The notes beneath the pieces are model-generated. The model saw only the letters and a program-made list of their open reading frames with translations. It had not been told where the DNA came from and ran no database searches. Positions 35,808 through 43,160 of a DNA stretch of 64,000 nucleotides are shown here, piece after piece (the first letter of the stretch is position 1; the number at the start of each line of letters is the position of its first letter). This DNA comes from Bin75 sp965200435. Its GTDB lineage: Bacteria > Nitrospirota > Nitrospiria > Nitrospirales > UBA8639. A program made the translations under genes and the position numbers. The stretch spans positions 558,001 to 622,000 of the forward strand of contig OZ241337.1 of NCBI GenBank assembly GCA_965200435.1, in the 5' to 3' direction.

Positions 35808-36305
35808 ATGGCAGATACGTTCTCGTTTGACGTGACCTCCACGGTGGATATGCAGGAAGTCAAGAACGCGGTTGATCAGACGATGAAAGAAATCGGGCAA
35901 CGATTCGATTTCAAGGGGTCACCATCCAAGGTGACGTTCAAGGAAAAAGAGCACCTCCTGGAGATCGTGGCGGACGACGACTACAAGCTCAAGGCGGTCA
36001 TCGACATCCTCAAAGGAAAATGCGTCAAACACAGCGTGTCGTTGAAAGCCCTCAACTACGGCAAAGTGGAACAGGCTCTTGGGGGGACCATCCGGCAGCA
36101 CGTCACGGTGCAAAGCGGGATCGTCGAAGAGAAAGCCAAGGCCATCGTGAAGCGCCTGAAGGAGCAAAAGTTCAAGGCGCAGGCGCAGATTCAAGGAGAC
36201 CAGATGCGCGTGCAGAGCAAAAGCAAGGACGAACTGCAGGCCGTCATCAATTTCCTGAAACAGGAAGACCTCGGCATCGACTTGCAGTTCGTCAATTACC
36301 GCTAG
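35808..36305 (+). CDS. YajQ-family nucleotide-binding protein
   Basis: A 165-residue YajQ/XC_3703-like protein: ADTFSFDVTSTVDMQEVKNA, QRFDFKGSPSKVTF, then the second ferredoxin-like domain GGTIRQHVTVQSGIVEEKAK and the ending DLGIDLQFVNYR. Some members bind cyclic di-GMP and act with a transcription regulator; others bind nucleotides without known purpose. ATG 35808 is chosen because AAGGAGA lies about nine bases upstream. The in-frame TTG three bases earlier is poorer. It follows the defence-like island after 239 non-coding bases. Confidence 0.93.
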   Translation: MADTFSFDVTSTVDMQEVKNAVDQTMKEIGQRFDFKGSPSKVTFKEKEHLLEIVADDDYKLKAVIDILKGKCVKHSVSLKALNYGKVEQALGGTIRQHVTVQSGIVEEKAKAIVKRLKEQKFKAQAQIQGDQMRVQSKSKDELQAVINFLKQEDLGIDLQFVNYR

Positions 36306-36420
36306 CCCTCCGTTCCGCCGGAAAAGGCATGTCCCGGCCGTAGAAGAATCTCTTCTGTGGCTGCGCGATCCCGACAGGCACAGGCCACTTGCATCAGCCT
36401 GGTTCAGCCCATGCACCACC

Positions 36421-36448
36421 TTGTTGCCTTGTCTGCGAATGCTATACT
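36421..36448 (+). promoter_or_regulatory. Sigma70-like promoter of the hicB-like gene
   Basis: TTGTTG and TATACT with a 16-base spacer, 22 bases upstream of the ATG at 36471. The ribosome site AAAGGAGG follows, so the broken gene still has good expression signals. Confidence 0.55.
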
Positions 36449-36470
36449 CCTTGCTGCAAAGGAGGCTGCC

Positions 36471-36826
36471 ATGCGGTTTCTCGTCACCATCGATCAGGAT
36501 GAAGTCGGATATTATGTCGTCGAGTGCCCATCCCTTCCCGGTTGTGTGTCTCAGGGACAAACCCGTGAAGAAGCGTTAGCCAATATTCAAGAAGCCATTC
36601 TTGCCAGTATCGAAACCCGCCGGGCACAAGGGAACCTCTGATTTAGTGTGATAGCGGGATGCAGGGCAAGGCGTCCCGGAGCGAAACCCGAAGCGTATCA
36701 TAGAGATAGGTGAGGGTTGAGCGAGGACACAACGCCGCCATGCGCCCGATAGTGCACTAAATCAGAGGGTCCCAAGGGCTGCCCGATCATATCGAAGTCA
36801 AGGAAATCGAAGTAGGAGTGGCGTGA
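36471..36826 (+). pseudogene. HicB-like antitoxin gene disrupted by a 142-bp MITE
   Basis: From an ATG with a strong AAAGGAGG site the frame encodes MRFLVTIDQDEVGYYVVECP, then LPGCVSQGQTREEALANIQE: a HicB-type partial RNase H fold antitoxin. At codon 53 it enters the inserted element and stops at a TGA within it, giving 56 residues ending QGNL. Removing the element and one copy of the CAAG target duplication restores GLPDHIEVKEIEVGVA and a stop at 36824-36826, a normal 69-residue HicB end. The insertion is therefore recent enough that the downstream frame is still intact. No hicA toxin gene is next to it. The truncated product may still be made. Confidence 0.9.
36631..36772 (+). mobile_element. 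142-bp MITE (family 1), copy a, in hicB-like gene
   Basis: Terminal inverted repeats GGAACCTCTGATTTAGTG at the left and its inverse at the right (final bases GGGTCC). Flanked by a direct repeat CAAG at 36627-36630 and 36773-36776. No transposase is encoded, so it must have moved with an enzyme supplied elsewhere. Confidence 0.92.
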
Positions 36827-36846
36827 CGTTTCATGCACAGTTCCGT

Positions 36847-37647
36847 TCAGGAACGGCCCCAGGCCTCCTGCAAATGCAGCACCGCCTGATTGACGGCATC
36901 ACTGCAGGCGACCGCTCGCATGACGTCATGCGCAACGTCTTCATCCTCGGGGTAAATGGGTGGATCTTCCAGATTTCGTCGAACCACCGGGTACTCGTTG
37001 GACTCAATAGGCGCGACCAGCCGGTCCAAGGAAGCCCAGGCATTTCCTTCGATTCGCGCCAAGACGTGGCCGGAACGCACGACGACCAACGCCAATTCGG
37101 CAAGCGCCAAGTTTTCCGCACGATACCCTGACAGCAATCCTCGCGCGATGGCTCCCGGGGACGACCCTCGCCAGGGGAAGCGTTCCGGCACTTCGATTTC
37201 GGCACTCGAGAGAACGGCCATCACGAGGTACTCGACCCGATGATCTTTTCCCCATTGAAGCACCGCGGCGACATTCGGGAACGAGGCCGCCGGATTCGAC
37301 GAATGCACAACGTGCACCACTTCGAGAGGAACGGCATGCATCAATTGTTGCCGCAGGTGCGCGGTCAGGGCAACCAGAGAGTCTTCGGAGAGTGGGGGAG
37401 CCGAATCCGGTGCGGTCGTGTCGTTGATCACCACAAGCCCGGCCCGGATCACGCCAGGCAACTCCGCCAACCGTGAAAGATCGGGTGCCGGCTGCTGCCC
37501 GAGGTAGGTATCGAGACGGGCCCGCGGCCATCCGCCGCAGCCTCCGGCAAGGCCGCTCATCAGACTGATCCACAGGATCGCCGCGAGCATCCGGGCGACG
37601 TATTCGTCAGGAAGACGTTTGCGGATATGGATAAAAATGGGTGGCAC
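36847..37647 (-). CDS. Predicted lipoprotein of unknown function
   Basis: A 266-residue protein. The likely GTG start gives HIRKRLPDEYVARMLAAILW, a charged start and hydrophobic core, ending in the lipobox LAGGC. An internal ATG at 37590 is an alternative start. The mature protein contains GLVVINDTTAPDSAPPLSED and a central alpha/beta part (VEYLVMAVLSSAEIEVPERF, AENLALAELALVVVRSGHVL) reminiscent of lipoproteins with a TolB-N-like fold, though I name no family. It is convergent with the disrupted hicB gene and has no operon partner. Confidence 0.65.
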   Translation of the reverse strand: MPPIFIHIRKRLPDEYVARMLAAILWISLMSGLAGGCGGWPRARLDTYLGQQPAPDLSRLAELPGVIRAGLVVINDTTAPDSAPPLSEDSLVALTAHLRQQLMHAVPLEVVHVVHSSNPAASFPNVAAVLQWGKDHRVEYLVMAVLSSAEIEVPERFPWRGSSPGAIARGLLSGYRAENLALAELALVVVRSGHVLARIEGNAWASLDRLVAPIESNEYPVVRRNLEDPPIYPEDEDVAHDVMRAVACSDAVNQAVLHLQEAWGRS

Positions 37648-37689
37648 CCTCTCTCGCGTTGCACCGGGTTATGCCGGGATTCCCGCTCA

Positions 37690-37816
37690 GGAACCTCTGA
37701 TTTCGTGTGATAGCGGGATGCAGGGCAAGGCGTCCCGGAGTGAAACCCGAAGTGTATCATAAAGATAGGTGAGGAGTAGAGAGAGGTGAGGGTTGAGCGA
37801 GGACACCACGCCGCCA
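37690..37816 (+). mobile_element. Family 1 MITE, copy b, right end missing
   Basis: The left end GGAACCTCTGATTTCGTGTG and about 110 further bases match the full copies, with a short internal duplication near GGTGAGGAGTAGAG. The right inverted repeat is absent after CGCCGCCAC, so this copy is degenerate. It lies between two divergent lipoprotein genes. Confidence 0.75.
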
Positions 37817-37919
37817 CTTTCCGGTACAATTCCTCCTGCACCAACGACCCGAGTGCCAAAGGTGGTGGACCCATACAGCACGTTGCACTCCCTTGAAGGC
37901 ATCGGGTAAAGTACCTGGC

Positions 37920-39137
37920 ATGAATCGGAAAACGCGTATCCTGCCGTCTCTCCTTCTTTTCATTTCGATCATCCAATTTTCAGGCTGCTCATATCTCCCG
38001 GACGTGAGTATGCCGGACATCAGTATGCCGGATATCAGTCTGCCCAGCCTGGGATTTGGAGAAGAAAAACCAAAAAAGGAGCCGGCGATTCCCATTTCGG
38101 TGGCCTATGCCTTCGATCAGAGTGTCACGGAAGCCGCACTCGAAATTCAGGCATGCGACCTTCCGTATGCCCTGAAAACCGGAGAGAGTATCGTCCAGAG
38201 CTTTCTCACGCTGGGACAGGAAACGTTTCAGTCCGTCATAGCCTATGCGGGAACCGGAGAAGCCGTCCAAGCCACCCGGCCGAGTGATTTAATCATTCAG
38301 GTCACCATGGTCAACCAATCGTTCCGGGAAGTCGACCGCATGGCGGAGGAAGACAATTACCTCGCCTACCTCAAGCTCAAGCTGCAAGCGATGTTTATTG
38401 ATAAAAACGGAGCCGAATTGGGGCAAATGCCTCTGAATTTCGACGGCCAACTCAGGATCTGGGCCCCGGCCCTCACCGGCCAATCCGTCTCCTGCACCAC
38501 CGGCCAATACGATGCAAAAATCAACAGTGCCTCGGCAGAATTGGCCCAACAACTCGTGGGCGTCATTCCGGAACTGCTCAAAAACGGCAGCGTTCCACTG
38601 GTGACGGCGACCCCGGATCGACAACCGGCCTTCACCCCGCCCACGTCTCAACAGATGTCACCATCCGTGCGCCAGGCTGCACCGCAAGCCACACCCCGGT
38701 TCACACCTCCGGCTCAGGCTTCCGCTGCACCGGCAAACCAGCCGTTCTTTACCTTTCGCACGATGCTGAAGGACGGCAACGACAATCTGATTCTCGAAGG
38801 CGGGGAAACCCTTGTCCTGATCGTCGAAGCCACCAATTTGGGGAGCACCGAGGTCACCACGGCCATGGCCAACGTGTCGGGGAACACGACCCTGGTAGAC
38901 GCGTTTGCACAAATGACGCCGCTTCCCATCCCCATGGGCACATTCCAGCCCGGAGAAACCAGAACAACGGAGATTCGGGGCCGCATGCCGGTTGACGTGG
39001 CCGGACAAAAGGCGGAGCTGGTGATCGCGTTGCAACTCAAAGATGGAACCAGCATCGGGTCGCACCGCATTATAGCGCCACTCCAACCCAGCGCACGACA
39101 CCAGAGTCTCAAGCCTGCGCAACCGTCCATTCAATAA
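37920..39137 (+). CDS. Repeat-containing lipoprotein of unknown function
   Basis: A 405-residue lipoprotein starting MNRKTRILPSLLLFISIIQF with lipobox FSGC. Right after the Cys comes a short tandem motif (PDVSMPDISMPDISLPS), then a cytoplasm-unlike N-terminal domain (ALKTGESIVQSFLTLGQETF, LAYLKLKLQAMFIDKNGAEL). A Pro/Gln-rich linker follows at about residues 240-290, and a C-terminal beta-sandwich (NLILEGGETLVLIVEATNLG) resembles CARDB/DUF11-like adhesive or scaffold modules. ATG 37920 is chosen over one nine codons upstream because the signal peptide begins there. Function unknown; probably outer-membrane associated. Confidence 0.72.
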   Translation: MNRKTRILPSLLLFISIIQFSGCSYLPDVSMPDISMPDISLPSLGFGEEKPKKEPAIPISVAYAFDQSVTEAALEIQACDLPYALKTGESIVQSFLTLGQETFQSVIAYAGTGEAVQATRPSDLIIQVTMVNQSFREVDRMAEEDNYLAYLKLKLQAMFIDKNGAELGQMPLNFDGQLRIWAPALTGQSVSCTTGQYDAKINSASAELAQQLVGVIPELLKNGSVPLVTATPDRQPAFTPPTSQQMSPSVRQAAPQATPRFTPPAQASAAPANQPFFTFRTMLKDGNDNLILEGGETLVLIVEATNLGSTEVTTAMANVSGNTTLVDAFAQMTPLPIPMGTFQPGETRTTEIRGRMPVDVAGQKAELVIALQLKDGTSIGSHRIIAPLQPSARHQSLKPAQPSIQ

Positions 39138-39378
39138 TCAAGGCCGGCCCCGGAGATGCCGGAAACAATTCCTGGCCTTGATTCTTCCTCAACGATATCC
39201 CCTGCCACCACGGAGGCATATGGAACCATGCTCGTGGAGATGGAGAGATAACAGGACGGAAAATCGACTGTTGGCCTTGTTCAGGCCCTTCCTGCATAGG
39301 AAGGCGTGACGTACGTTTAGAGACCTTCTTGAAAAAATTTCAGCACGTCGCGTTTGGTCACGCGTCCATCCGTCGATT

Positions 39379-39582
39379 TCACGACATGAATGAACTGATC
39401 GATTGCTTCGCGGCGACAAAGGCATCGTCAGTCTCGTCATCGAGCGCAATGACGGGACGTTCCTTGAACGTCTCGGTCGCCGCTTCACTCGACCGAAGCA
39501 CGAACTCGGTACGCGTGCCCCCTCGAATCGCCGCCGCCCGATCAAGAAGTGCCAGACGTTCATCGGTCATTCGGAAGATCAC
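39379..39582 (-). CDS. DUF1778 (TacA-like) antitoxin, probably truncated
   Basis: A 67-residue protein beginning at GTG, with an AGGGGA site upstream. MIFRMTDERLALLDRAAAIR, then GGTRTEFVLRSSEAATETF and ALDDETDDAFVAA match the ribbon-helix-helix and linker region of DUF1778 antitoxins, which partner GNAT toxins. Normal members have 88-97 residues. Here the family end is replaced by KQSISSFMS. In the next frame an uninterrupted stretch continues (REAIDQFIHVVKSTDGR and onward), so a frameshift may have cut the protein. No GNAT toxin gene is adjacent. Confidence 0.7.
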   Translation of the reverse strand: MIFRMTDERLALLDRAAAIRGGTRTEFVLRSSEAATETFKERPVIALDDETDDAFVAAKQSISSFMS

Positions 39583-39600
39583 TTGTCCCCTACAACCTCC

Positions 39601-39621
39601 TGCGTCTTACGCTCAGACGCA
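39601..39621. promoter_or_regulatory. Palindromic operator candidate upstream of the TacA-like gene
   Basis: Perfect 7-bp inverted repeat TGCGTCT / AGACGCA around seven bases, starting 19 bases upstream of the GTG. Ribbon-helix-helix antitoxins commonly autoregulate through such palindromes; binding here is inferred. Confidence 0.45.
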
Positions 39622-39633
39622 TAAATGAACAAG

Positions 39634-40095
39634 ATCTTAACGGCTACCGGTTGTCTAGTAGCCATGCTGGTGTCGCATCCCGTTGATAGATTATCAACGA
39701 CCTATCACATGGCGCGACAGCATCGGATGCGGCCCCGGGAAACACGCGCCATGAGATGGCGCGGCTACAACGGCAAAAGACACTGCACAAAATCTTAATG
39801 TCTACCGGTTGTCCAGTAGCCATGATGGTGTCGCATCCCGTTGATAGCTTATCAACGACCTATCACATGGCGCGACAGCATCGGATGCGGCCGGGAAACA
39901 CGCGCCATGAGATGGCGCGGCTACAACGGCAAAAGACACTGCACAAAATCTTAATGTCTACCGGTTGTCCAGTAGCCATGATGGTGTCGCATCCCGTTGG
40001 TAGATTATCAACGACCTATCACATGGCGCGACAGCATCGGATGTGGCCGGGAAACACGCGCCATGAGATGGCGCGGCTACAACGGCAAAAGAAAA
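39634..40095. repeat. Three tandem copies of a 156-158-bp hairpin-rich unit
   Basis: The unit starts ATCTTAA.G.CTACCGGTTGTC and recurs at 39634, 39792 and 39948. Spacing is 158 then 156 bases, and the third copy is slightly truncated. Each unit has two good hairpins, GTTGATAG.TTATCAAC and GCGCCAT.GAG.ATGGCGC, plus CGCATCC...GGATGCG enclosing the first. Copies differ at only a few positions. A frame of about 114 codons crosses it, but the amino acids simply repeat the DNA repeat, so it is not counted as a gene. Confidence 0.92.
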
Positions 40096-40118
40096 TGTAG
40101 GGAGTGATTGGGGAGATA

Positions 40119-40165
40119 AAAAAACTCCCCGCTGAGAGTTGCGTCTCAGCGGGGAGTGGGTTTTT
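40119..40165 (-). terminator. Strong Rho-independent terminator of the porin gene
   Basis: A perfect 14-bp stem ACTCCCCGCTGAGA / TCTCAGCGGGGAGT (40124-40157) with a six-base loop. On the minus strand it is followed by a T-run. On the plus strand GGGTTTTT follows, so it may work in both directions. Confidence 0.92.
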
Positions 40166-40178
40166 CCCTCACCCCCTG

Positions 40179-40199
40179 CCCTCTCCCAGGGGGAGAGGG
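40179..40199. repeat. CCCTCTCCC hairpin
   Basis: Perfect 9-bp stem CCCTCTCCC / GGGAGAGGG with a three-base loop, between the terminator and the porin stop. Such GC-rich inverted repeats are common intergenic elements. Related but imperfect forms occur near 44615-44640 and 55925. Confidence 0.5.
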
Positions 40200-40230
40200 T
40201 GTGACAGGGGAAGAGGTGGATTCTTTGGGG

Positions 40231-41739
40231 TTAGAAGTTCACCCAGAGTTGGGTATAGCCCCAGGTTTGTTCGGTCGCGCTCCCGCCGACTGCGTTATCG
40301 ATTACATCACCCGGGAGGAAGACCCCGCCGCCGACTTGCCAGGCCACGTGGTTCCCGGGGGTGAAGAAGTGAGTATACACCACGTCGATTTCTTCACCGA
40401 TGTTGGTCGCACCGCCGTGATTGGCAGACCTCTGAATGGGGTTGCCACTTGTTTGGGCAGCCCAATACCAGTTGTCGTTTTCCTCTTTTTTGGAGAAGAA
40501 GTGGCCGGTCACTTCAAAATGACTGTCCTTGTTGGGACGCAATTGGAGACCGGCGGCCACATGGTTCATGTTTTTCCAGGCCATGCGGTCCATGTACCCG
40601 AAATGAATGTGGTTCGTGGGGTACAATTGGTCGAATGCCTGGAACTTACCATCGTTAGGATCACTGTCACCTGAGGCGGTGTTGAATTCGAGCCCGATGC
40701 GAGGCTGCATGGGCACCGGCAGGGTCACGCCGCCGTCGATATGGAAGGCATAGGCCTCGATATCCAGACATCGGTTAGCGCATCTCATTGCAGCATCCCC
40801 GCTAGTATGAGCTATCTCTCCGAATTGGTAGTAGCCTTCAACTGTGGCGTCCACTCTGGCACTACCCGCGGCGAACTTCTTGACGGCCCGGCCACCGACC
40901 GTATGCCGTGATTGGTCTGCGGGACGAGGTGCAATGCGAGCACCAGCTGGACCCGTTCCACCACTGTGCCAGATGTAAGCCGGCTCCAGGACCACACCGC
41001 CGACTTTCATGGGCGCCCGAACGTAGACTATGTCAGCATCATTGGTAGCTGCTGTACTAGCAACCCCACACCCCCCCGCGGTTGCTGTTAAGCAGTTGGT
41101 TTCATCCTGCCGAATCCAGCCCACTTGCAGGTTCGCAGTCTTGCTTAATTTGTAGTTCGTGGTGATACCGTCATGAGACCAGCCCACGTTGTTCCAGTCG
41201 AAATGCCCGAACATGCGATGGTTGCCCCAGACTACCAGTTGCCTCCCGGCTTTGATGGTCAGGTTCGGCACCAGGAAGTTCCTCACCAGCATGTAGGCCT
41301 GCCGGGCAAAGATGTCGCCATTGGCGTCTGAGAAGGCGTCTGCCGGACCTGGAACGCGAGCGCCCCAATTCTTCGAGTATTGGGGTTGGAAGAAGAAGGT
41401 CACGTCCTGTGAGATGGAGTAGTTGAAGCCCAACCGCACCCACTGCTGCACGAACATGGTATTGCTCTTGGTAGCGCCAAATGTGTTGTTGGTCCGAAAT
41501 TCCGGACGTACCCGCAGGTCGCCGGAGATGGTCAGCTTGTTGATGTCGAACAGCTTGCTCTTGGGCGGATCGAACTTCGTATAGGGAAGCAGATCTGGAA
41601 TCGCGCGTGGCACCGCCGGCACGGCAGAATTTTTATTCGTGGCCGGCGTGGTCTTCTCGGCCATAGCCGGAACCGCCGTCAGCCCTGCAAGCAGGATCGC
41701 GGCCATCGTCCATTTGATACCGTGATTCAATCGTTTCAT
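40231..41739 (-). CDS. Outer-membrane beta-barrel porin (alginate-export-like)
   Basis: A 502-residue porin. The signal peptide is MKRLNHGIKWTMAAILLAGL, with cleavage after VPAMA. The barrel has alternating strands such as LTISGDLRVRPEFRTNN, DVTFFFQPQYSKNWG, LTIKAGRQLVVWGNHRMFGH (an alginate_exp-family style motif) and LEPAYIWHSGG, and ends in an aromatic residue (TQLWVNF) as needed for BAM recognition. A Pro/Ala-rich linker follows the signal peptide. The substrate is unknown. It is monocistronic and closed by the terminator at 40119-40165. Confidence 0.88.
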   Translation of the reverse strand: MKRLNHGIKWTMAAILLAGLTAVPAMAEKTTPATNKNSAVPAVPRAIPDLLPYTKFDPPKSKLFDINKLTISGDLRVRPEFRTNNTFGATKSNTMFVQQWVRLGFNYSISQDVTFFFQPQYSKNWGARVPGPADAFSDANGDIFARQAYMLVRNFLVPNLTIKAGRQLVVWGNHRMFGHFDWNNVGWSHDGITTNYKLSKTANLQVGWIRQDETNCLTATAGGCGVASTAATNDADIVYVRAPMKVGGVVLEPAYIWHSGGTGPAGARIAPRPADQSRHTVGGRAVKKFAAGSARVDATVEGYYQFGEIAHTSGDAAMRCANRCLDIEAYAFHIDGGVTLPVPMQPRIGLEFNTASGDSDPNDGKFQAFDQLYPTNHIHFGYMDRMAWKNMNHVAAGLQLRPNKDSHFEVTGHFFSKKEENDNWYWAAQTSGNPIQRSANHGGATNIGEEIDVVYTHFFTPGNHVAWQVGGGVFLPGDVIDNAVGGSATEQTWGYTQLWVNF

Positions 41740-42168
41740 TGTGACTCCTCCTGTAAGTTGATTCCCCCCTACGGGCAGTGCGTAATTCCTGCCAGCCGAT
41801 TTCCTTAATGACTAATGACTTTACTTTACTTCAGTTTCGTCTTGCTTACTTTCTTACCCCTATGAGATGCAGTACTCCATATTGCTCAGAATTTCGAACT
41901 TGGCACTTTCCTTTTCTTCTTGTTGTCTTCCACCTCCCTTGCTCAATTCCGTGCCGTTGCAGAGCTTCCTGTTCTCTTCTGCTTTGCCGTTTCACGGATT
42001 TGTGGTTATGTCAAAATTTCGCTCAATGTATTCTAAAATCAACATTATTGCAAGAGGTTTGATGGATTTTTGTTTTTTTCTCAGTCCAGGGTCACGGCGG
42101 CTTCCGGATGTTCAACGGAGACTGTCACTTCGTTCTTCTTGTGTGCCTCCGCTTGTCCTCTCTCACCA
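41740..42168. other. AT-rich intergenic region upstream of the porin
   Basis: About 430 bases of T-rich, low-GC sequence with no plausible coding frame. TTGACA-like hexamers occur on the minus strand but none has a -10 box at proper distance. The porin promoter is probably here and may use an activator or alternative sigma factor. Confidence 0.45.
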
Positions 42169-42462
42169 TCACGTGGGCTTGTTTCCTTCGCTGATGCCGG
42201 CTGACGCGGCGTCGCCCGCGCCTTTGATGGTGTCTTCCGCTTCTTTCATGGATGCTTGCAGGTCCTGTTCCACCATTTTCACTTCCTGCTGAATCATATT
42301 GATTTCCGGCTCGACCGACTGCCGTAAATCATCGGTGGTTTCCTTAAACCCCTTGACGGCTTTCCCGACCTGCTTTCCGATTTCCGGCAATTCCTTGGGT
42401 CCGAACAGCAGAAAGGCAATGACCAGAATAATCAGAATTTCCATTGCCCCCAGGCCGAACAT
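42169..42462 (-). CDS. TatA/TatB-like twin-arginine translocase subunit
   Basis: A 97-residue protein with the TatA/B plan: a short periplasmic start, one transmembrane helix (MEILIILVIAFLLF), the hinge FGPKELPEIGKQVGKAVKGF, then a charged amphipathic helix and a flexible tail. Tat pores move folded proteins across the inner membrane. A second homologue lies immediately upstream on the same strand; no tatC is nearby. The Glu/Gln-rich cytoplasmic helix is longer than in small TatA, so it could play a TatB-like part. Confidence 0.85.
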   Translation of the reverse strand: MFGLGAMEILIILVIAFLLFGPKELPEIGKQVGKAVKGFKETTDDLRQSVEPEINMIQQEVKMVEQDLQASMKEAEDTIKGAGDAASAGISEGNKPT

Positions 42463-42593
42463 CGCTCTCCCTCATCTAAAATTTTTCTTCGTTGCGGGGT
42501 CCCGGACCGCCGTTTCTCTTCGCCACATACGAGACGATCTTCCTGCTTCGTGCAGCACCGGATGCTGCACGCGACCAACAGGAAGCCCTCGTG

Positions 42594-42908
42594 CTATGCC
42601 TGTTTGGTTTCCTGCGGCTGCGCTTCGGGCTGTGGTGCCGGTACCGCCTGTTGCCCCGGTTCCGCTGCAGGCGGGACGGCCGTCGTTTGCGTCATGACCG
42701 GCTCCTGGATCTGGCCAGGCTGCGGCGTCGTGCTCGTCTCTTCCTGCGGAGTCACGTCCATGGCATCCGCTTCATTGATCGACTTTTTGAACCCTTTGAT
42801 CGCTTTCCCCAATCCTTCTCCCAGTTGCGGGATTTTTCCCGCCCCGAAAATAATGAGGACGATGAACAGGATGAGCAATAATTCCATCCACCCAAAGGAA
42901 CCAATCAT
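42594..42908 (-). CDS. tatA: TatA-like twin-arginine translocase subunit
   Basis: A 104-residue TatA: IGSFGWMELLLILFIVLIIF is the membrane helix. FGAGKIPQLGEGLGKAIKGF is the classical hinge and amphipathic helix, including FG and the Lys/Gly pattern. The second half is an unusual Pro/Gln/Thr-rich tail (QEPVMTQTTAVPPAAEPGQQ), probably disordered. It precedes the other TatA/B-like gene by 131 bases. Together they would supply the pore-forming component; TatC must be elsewhere. Confidence 0.88.
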   Translation of the reverse strand: MIGSFGWMELLLILFIVLIIFGAGKIPQLGEGLGKAIKGFKKSINEADAMDVTPQEETSTTPQPGQIQEPVMTQTTAVPPAAEPGQQAVPAPQPEAQPQETKQA

Positions 42909-43049
42909 GATTCAACCTCTCGATCGTACTTCTGATCCGGCGCGTGAGACTCAAAATCTAGGTACTATACGCGCAACTGACACAGAAATCCATAAAAAAA
43001 TTTACAATGATTCGATTCGAATGCCGTAGGCGCTTCTCTTAGGCAAGCA

Positions 43050-43150
43050 CCCTGCTCCGCGCGTCATGAGATGACGCGGCTACAAATATAAAGGCCACGG
43101 CCATGGATCCCCGATTACAAACGTCGGGGATGACAGCAGGAGGCCGTGAG
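43050..43150. repeat. Fragment of family 2 element with GATCCCCGAT hairpin
   Basis: Contains GCGTCATGAGATGACGC and CCCCGATTACAAACGTCGGGG hairpins followed by GATGACAGCAGGAGGCCGTGA, the interior of the family 2 elements. The terminal TGTCAACGAATG motif is absent. Confidence 0.6.
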
Positions 43151-43160
43151 GGCAGTTGCT

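Noticed and set aside
39634..40095. CRISPR array
   Set aside because: The copies are long (156-158 bp) and contiguous. There are no short repeats with unique spacers, and no cas genes are nearby.
39756..40100. A 114-codon open frame across the tandem repeat
   Set aside because: The protein merely repeats the repeat unit (MARLQRQKTLHKILMSTGCP). It is an artefact of the array rather than a gene.
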